Shown piece by piece: positions 58,990 through 64,000 of a DNA stretch of 64,000 bases. Positions within the stretch are counted from its first letter, which is position 1; each line of letters starts with the position of its first letter. The notes beneath the pieces are model-generated. The model was not told where the DNA came from, searched no databases, and saw only the letters and a list, made by a program, of their open reading frames with translations. The stretch is from Mixophyes australis (Eukaryota; Chordata; Amphibia; Anura; Limnodynastidae): contig JAVHZZ010000005.1 in assembly GCA_036250195.1 (NCBI GenBank), forward strand, positions 76,435,705 to 76,499,704, given 5' to 3'. Made by a program: the position numbers and the translations under genes.

Positions 58990-59600
58990 CAGTTGAGCAC
59001 AACATTAGGCCACCCTAACCCCTACCAGCTTGACATTTAAATCATTAGGTTTTCTTGTTCAGTAAACCGTCCTCCATGTACCCAGTCAGACCCAGAATTG
59101 AATTAATAACATTCACATTAAATAAATATGCTTATTTTCCCACTTATATACCCAACATTAAATTAAATAGCACACACATTTAATAATTAGGCCACCACCC
59201 CCTAACCAGCTCGACATTAGTGTTTACGTTTAAAAAATAAGCCTCCTTACCACAAACCTGCCCCAACATTAAATTGAAAGCATCCACGATAAATAAACCG
59301 ACTGATTTCTCACCCAACCAGTCCTAAAATTAAATGAATAGCATTCCCATTTAATTCAAATATCTCTTTCCCTCCTCATCAGCCCAAATATTAAATTGCT
59401 AGCATTCATCTTGACTAAACAGACATACCCCTACCACATCAACTGCAACGTTAAATTAATTGCATTCCCATTTATTTAGCAGGCTTAATTCATTCCTCAT
59501 CATTACGAACATTAAATTAATAGCATTCCCATTTAATTAACAGACATATCCACCCTCAAAAACCCTAACATTAATATTTAATAAACCAACCAATTTCAAC
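58990..59600. repeat. Diverged minisatellite, ~59 bp unit, ~10 copies
   Basis: ACATTAAATTAATAGCATTC-type phrases recur near 59096, 59155, 59212, 59268, 59326, 59389, 59449, 59508 and 59567, spacing 56-63 bp, separated by C-rich linkers such as CACCCTAACCCCTACCAGC. Confidence 0.85.
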
Positions 59601-59630
59601 CCTTTCTCCCCATCACTGTTTTTTTTACAG

Positions 59631-60001
59631 CCCCCCCCCCCCCCCCCTCCTCTATCCTTCCAGCAATATACTTACCTTATGGCTCCTCAGCTTATCCTAT
59701 GTCTGCATCCGGGTTCTTCATGCTCTGTTTGCTCCTTGCTCAGTTATCGTCTTCTTCCTGCTTCTTGTTTCCGTGCTGGCTCACCCCATACAGCGTCCTG
59801 ACGTGACATTTGCACATCCGCTATACAGCAGGGTGCAGGGAGCCTAGCGCTTTTCTCATTGTGCCAGCTTCTTGTCACTGAAAAATTACAGCCCTGCGGT
59901 GAGTCTGACGGGACCATCTGGGGGCTGCATATGACCGGCAGACATAGCGCCCCATTGGCCTTGCACCCTAGGCACTCGCACCGCCCTTGTTACAGTCCTG
60001 C
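59631..60001. mobile_element. hAT-like element end with poly-C tract
   Basis: A C17 run at about 59631-59647 leads to CTTACCTT (59674) and a right end GCACCGCCCTTGTTACAGTCCTG, whose reverse complement CAGGACTGTAACAAGGGCGG resembles the left end of the hAT-like element at 29994. The other terminus was not found; the 59 bp minisatellite may belong to it. Confidence 0.5.
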
Positions 60002-61190
60002 TGCAATCTATACTATAAAGATTTCCCTCTTTGTTTATTGGGTTTGCGCATGTGTGGGCAGATGTTGCTGCATTGACCGCTGCCATAAGCGCCGCAGCCA
60101 TAAGCAAGCAGTGAAAGAATTGTCAATGGGCACAGTCATCACCGGGACAGTGTCTTATCAGATGCGCAGTCCCGGTATTACCTTAATGGTAAATTGCTCC
60201 GTTAACTCGTCTGCTATTGCTGCTTACTTAACAGGGCAAAAATGTGAACAGTATTAAATAGACCCCAACGTGTCGTAACTTGTGATGTAGTACACACACT
60301 ATTAATGTTCAGGTTTTAGAATATCTTTGATAAATTGTTTATACTATCAACAAAAAGATTGATTTGTATGGCTATGCTAATATTTATTTTTTCACCTGAG
60401 GTGAAAAACGTAACCTACAGACTTGTAGAACCAGGAAAAATATAAAAATGTGTTAACATCAGACTTGAATCAAAAGCTTTCATTTCAACCATGATTGGCG
60501 TTCAGAAAAAAGCAAACGTAAATGGTAGTGTTGGTTTGTCTTACTTGTGGAATTAATGTACACATGTTGTATCATATATGACCACCTAATAACTCCTGTT
60601 GCTGATGTTTTCCACTTGAACAACTATACTATATGGTCCTTTATCATTTACATTATACTAAGTTATTTTCTTTCAGTTATACAATCAATAACTTTAGGCA
60701 AGCATGTCTATGTACAATTGTGGTTAATGGCTCTAAACATACTGGGATATAAGTTCATTAATTAATGTATTATGTATACCATAGCTGTGTCATATCCCTG
60801 GCTGGAATGTACACATGTATATAGAATACAGAATATATAGTGCATGTAGAATACATACTTTTGCAGCACTCCATTGCCTCGTCACATTTCATCTCTGAGA
60901 GAGATTACTATGGTAGCTCATAAAAGGCTAAAGTGATTTTTCAACCACTTGACAGTTGCCAATTTATGGAGGAGAAAATGATTAGCCTAATTGTACACTT
61001 GAAAAGTTTCTTTTGCACAATATTTTCAGATATTATTTTCCTTTATGGTGTCTGTACATTCAGAACATTTATTTTACATTCTGCCTGTGCTAAAGACTGA
61101 GCTCTCAGTAAGCAGAACTATTGCGCAAGAGCCCATCGATGAAGAGTATTCAAAGAAAAAGGAAGGCCATGGTGCAGTTTTGATGCTTCA
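60002..61190. other. Non-coding stretch, nothing recognised
   Basis: AT-rich; no supported feature. Confidence 0.5.
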
Positions 61191-61198
61191 CAATAAAT

Positions 61199-61539
61199 CA
61201 TACTTGCCAACACTCCCAGAATATTCGGGAGACTCCCGAAATTCGGGTCAGTCTCACGGACTCGCGGGAGAGCTGGCGATCCTCCCGCATCTGGCCCATC
61301 TGCCCACTTCAATAACATTTAGACCTGGAATGTAGAGGCGGAGGGGGGGGGGGGCTTCACGATTTGCGTCATTTTGGCCCCGCCCCCCAGTGATGTAATG
61401 CTTGTTTGGGGTCTTTTTACAGGCATTACGTCACCTGGGGTCGGGACCTAAATGGCGCAAATCGTGAAGCCCTGCCCCCTCCGCCCATACTGCCCTCCAG
61501 ACTCTCCAGCCCTCGGCCAACATAAGGTTGGCAAGTATG
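61199..61539. mobile_element. hAT-like MITE, 341 bp
   Basis: Ends CATACTTGCCAAC and GTTGGCAAGTATG are perfect 13 bp inverted repeats. A perfect 8 bp duplication CAATAAAT flanks it (61191-61198 and 61540-61547). Inside is a further inverted pair around CTTCACGATTTGCG and CGCAAATCGTGAAG. Confidence 0.93.
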
Positions 61540-61547
61540 CAATAAAT

Positions 61548-63219
61548 GTACTTTTGGATAGAATCTAAAATGTTTCTTGTTTGCATATATACGACTGTAA
61601 AAGTTCCTGACAGCTGCACAAATTGATATGCTGCCTCAACATGTCATTTCTGATTTACAGATGGCAGGCACCTTCCCTTTGCTATTTTTACAGGCTGATG
61701 ATTTACCAAACATGTACAGTACATGTCTTTTATCTTCAACTGCCACACCACAGGCTTAATGTCGCCCTAGGCCACAGAAATTTTATCCTTTACAGAAACC
61801 TAGCCATAGGTATGATTGACACCTATAATTTCTTTGTGACAAGCATTGGCATTCCAAGAGATCACCTAATGGCGAAATGACTAACCACCTATGGAGCACT
61901 GTTAAACACCATTTAAGATAGAAAGGAAGAAAATAGTTTAAAGATACATATGCTAATGCAAAGACCTTCAGTTACAGAAGGTGCCCATTTTGTCTGCTTT
62001 CAAGACTGCATACACTGGAAGCACTATATCAAGTCTAGAAATGAATGAATCCTTTCATAGATCTGCACTAGTATTGTTTTGTCACTACTGCTGTAAAATA
62101 ATGCGATGCTTGTGTGTGGGGAATGGTACATCCCCCTCTGTGTCTTGACAGCTGATCTTTTCATTTGGAACTAGTGTTCTAAACATACAGTACTTTATTG
62201 TAAAATGTTAAATTGGTCACTTGAATCACAGATTTCCTTATTATTTATTATTCAGAAGTTATTCTTGATTCCTTGTGAATTATCAATTTTTATCAGTTAT
62301 TTGTATATATAACTATGAAGTATGTGTAGTAATGTGCCAACTTCATTTAATAGTACCTGTAGTCTCTTTATATATTTAAAAACATGTTTGTTTTAAAGCT
62401 TACTGTTACTAGAACATATGTCGCTCGAGAAGACGGCATGTTTGTGTGTCTATCTGTAGATCTGTGTCCTGTTGTGCTGGCTCTAGAGAACTATGCTCCT
62501 CACTCAGGTTGTTACTGACATTAGTTTCTACGGGAGCTGTTTTATTCAGCCCCTGGGTACACAATCAGTAAAAGACAGAAATGGAAGCGGAACTTCTGCA
62601 TTGTGGTTGTTATGGAAACCTGCCATTGTTTCGTGATCAGGGACTTCCTCAGGGACTTCCTCTGTAAAGGGGTGACTAGATTAGGTCACCCTGCACTCTA
62701 GCAATAGGATCAATGTGGTATGTGATCTTACAGTCTGGGGTACAGAGGAGCCCTTGACAAAGTATGAATTTTTGTACATGGGAAGGGTTGTCGACAAATA
62801 TTTAGCTTGTTTCAAAGAAGATGAACAACCTCAGCTTGCATACACATATTTGGTATCCCTATCCTCCGGGGGAAAAGGCTTATTACATTTTATTGCATAT
62901 TTCTGTGGTTGCTGTGAAAGTAATTGTTGAAGGAATGATTGTGTGTTTTTTTCCTGTTTTTATATGGTTTTCGCTAAACAGTATGCATAAAATAGAAATA
63001 TTATATTTACATGCTAATGTTACAAAGAAAGAGTCCCATCAGTCACCAAAAATAATATATCATTCACCAGGGGGGAAAAAAAGATATATCTGGTAAACTC
63101 GGAAAACCTAACATTGAAATTTATTCTGGCTCTTATGGAATGAAGGGGTTAAAATTAGCATGAATTAGTAAATGTTCCCTATTTGTATATGGCAAGCATA
63201 TTGTATTAGCGGTAGGGAC
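61548..63219. other. Non-coding stretch, nothing recognised
   Basis: No exon or repeat supported. Confidence 0.5.
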
Positions 63220-63290
63220 TGGTATGAATGCTTAAAACAGTTCTCTGTAAAGCACTGAGTAGTATGCAGAGCAATATAAATAATGAGGTA
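63220..63290 (+). repeat. Degenerate SINE 3' end
   Basis: TAGGGACTGGTATGAATG...TTCTCTGTAAAGCACTGAGT...GCAATATAAATAATGA parallels the 3' end of the SINE at 52031 with many changes. Confidence 0.6.
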
Positions 63291-63905
63291 TAGGGAATAT
63301 CTGAACTGAAAGTTGTAAGGTTATAAGATGCACTAAAGTTTAGTATACCTCCTAACTGAGGTACTGTTCAGATTTTGGGGCACTGTTCTGACAACTAGAA
63401 ATGTCCTGTCCTGACAGCTAGAACTGTTGGGAGGTGTATCCCTGCCAGTGGTGGGTGTGTGGTAATTGTCATTTTTTCAGGGGGAATTGCAGCCTCCCTT
63501 CTATACAGCTGCTTGACCCAGATTGCCACATTGATTACTGTTATTTATCCTGGCGCCATTATCAAAGGTTGTTTGTGTTTGCTATCGGTGTATGTGGTAG
63601 TGCAAAGATGTTTTGAGAGAAACACCCCCATCATGACATGGTCACGACCATTGTGACACAAGCACACCCGCACTACGAGGCGTTCTCTAAAGCTAGCCAA
63701 AAATATTACACGGAAAGTAAAATTAGGTTAGGCAAGGAAAGCCATATGTTTAAGTCTGGAAGCGCTAAGTGCAACTGCTAAACTGCAACACAATGTTTTA
63801 ATGCTCTATAAGTTTTCTGGTTTGTAAATGACCACAACTATATTCTGTCCCAAGTCTCTAACATGAGCTGAGCATATTATCATGTTATAATATTATCATA
63901 TTATC

Positions 63906-64000
63906 GGTGCAGCACAGTGGCTAAGTAGTTAGCACTTCTGCCTCACAGTGCTGGGGTCATGCGTATAATTCCCGACCATGGCCTTATCTGTGTAAAGTTT
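63906..64000 (+). mobile_element. SINE copy, cut by the window end
   Basis: GGTGCAGCACAGTGGCTAAG...TTAGCACTTCTGCCTCACAG...CCCGACCATGGCCTTATCTG: tRNA-like head of the same SINE, with a more complete 5' end than the copy at 52031. Continues past 64000. Confidence 0.85.

Overview
The window is vertebrate nuclear DNA, most likely from a frog (anuran). It is AT-rich intergenic or intronic sequence with almost no host coding capacity. It is filled with transposable elements typical of amphibian genomes: Tf1/sushi-type chromovirus LTR retrotransposons, L1-like LINEs, a tRNA-headed SINE related to V-SINEs, a Tc1 remnant, hAT and PIF/Harbinger-like MITEs, and foldback elements. The taxonomic call is an inference from repeat content; no species marker gene is present.

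Layout. 1-9.1 kb: AT-rich DNA with two copies of a palindromic MITE, a 1.2 kb foldback element (4556-5765) and a 2.4 kb non-autonomous hAT element (6011-8410) filled by a ~1.95 kb minisatellite. 9.1-10.6 kb: a 1494 bp solo LTR carrying two different tandem arrays. 12.2 kb: a broken Tc1 transposase. 13.9-14.8 kb: another solo LTR. 16.1-21.7 kb: a complete, apparently intact LTR retrotransposon on the minus strand, with one fused Gag-Pol frame ending in a chromodomain. 24.7-29.9 kb: a decayed L1-like element on the plus strand, broken up by four later insertions. 30.0-41.9 kb: a hAT-like element split by a second sushi-type retrotransposon arranged as LTR-internal-LTR-internal-LTR. 44.6-47.1 kb: a second decayed L1-like ORF2 on the minus strand. 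47.1-48.5 kb: hAT pieces and a perfect palindrome.

The one good host-gene signal is at 50094-50178: a first coding exon with a strong start context, a signal peptide and a consensus 5' splice site in phase 1. The rest of that gene must lie beyond the window or in exons I cannot recognise. From 50.9 kb to the end are MITEs, SINE copies, (TA)n arrays, a 59 bp minisatellite and a hAT MITE with a perfect 8 bp target duplication.

The two full retrotransposon families illuminate each other. Both have TATTTAAA followed 23 nt later by a GCCAG start whose first 10 nt are complementary to a 10 nt site 2 nt inside the 5' LTR, the signature of self-primed reverse transcription. The two members of the pair change together between families. 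One family keeps a PEG10-type GGGAAAC -1 frameshift site plus a stem at the gag/pol junction. The other has one extra base inside that heptamer, which fuses gag and pol, yet retains the downstream stem and the old gag stop in another frame. The tandem array has a central LTR whose diagnostic bases are 3'-LTR-like on the left and 5'-LTR-like on the right, as expected from unequal LTR-LTR exchange (or from an assembly loop).
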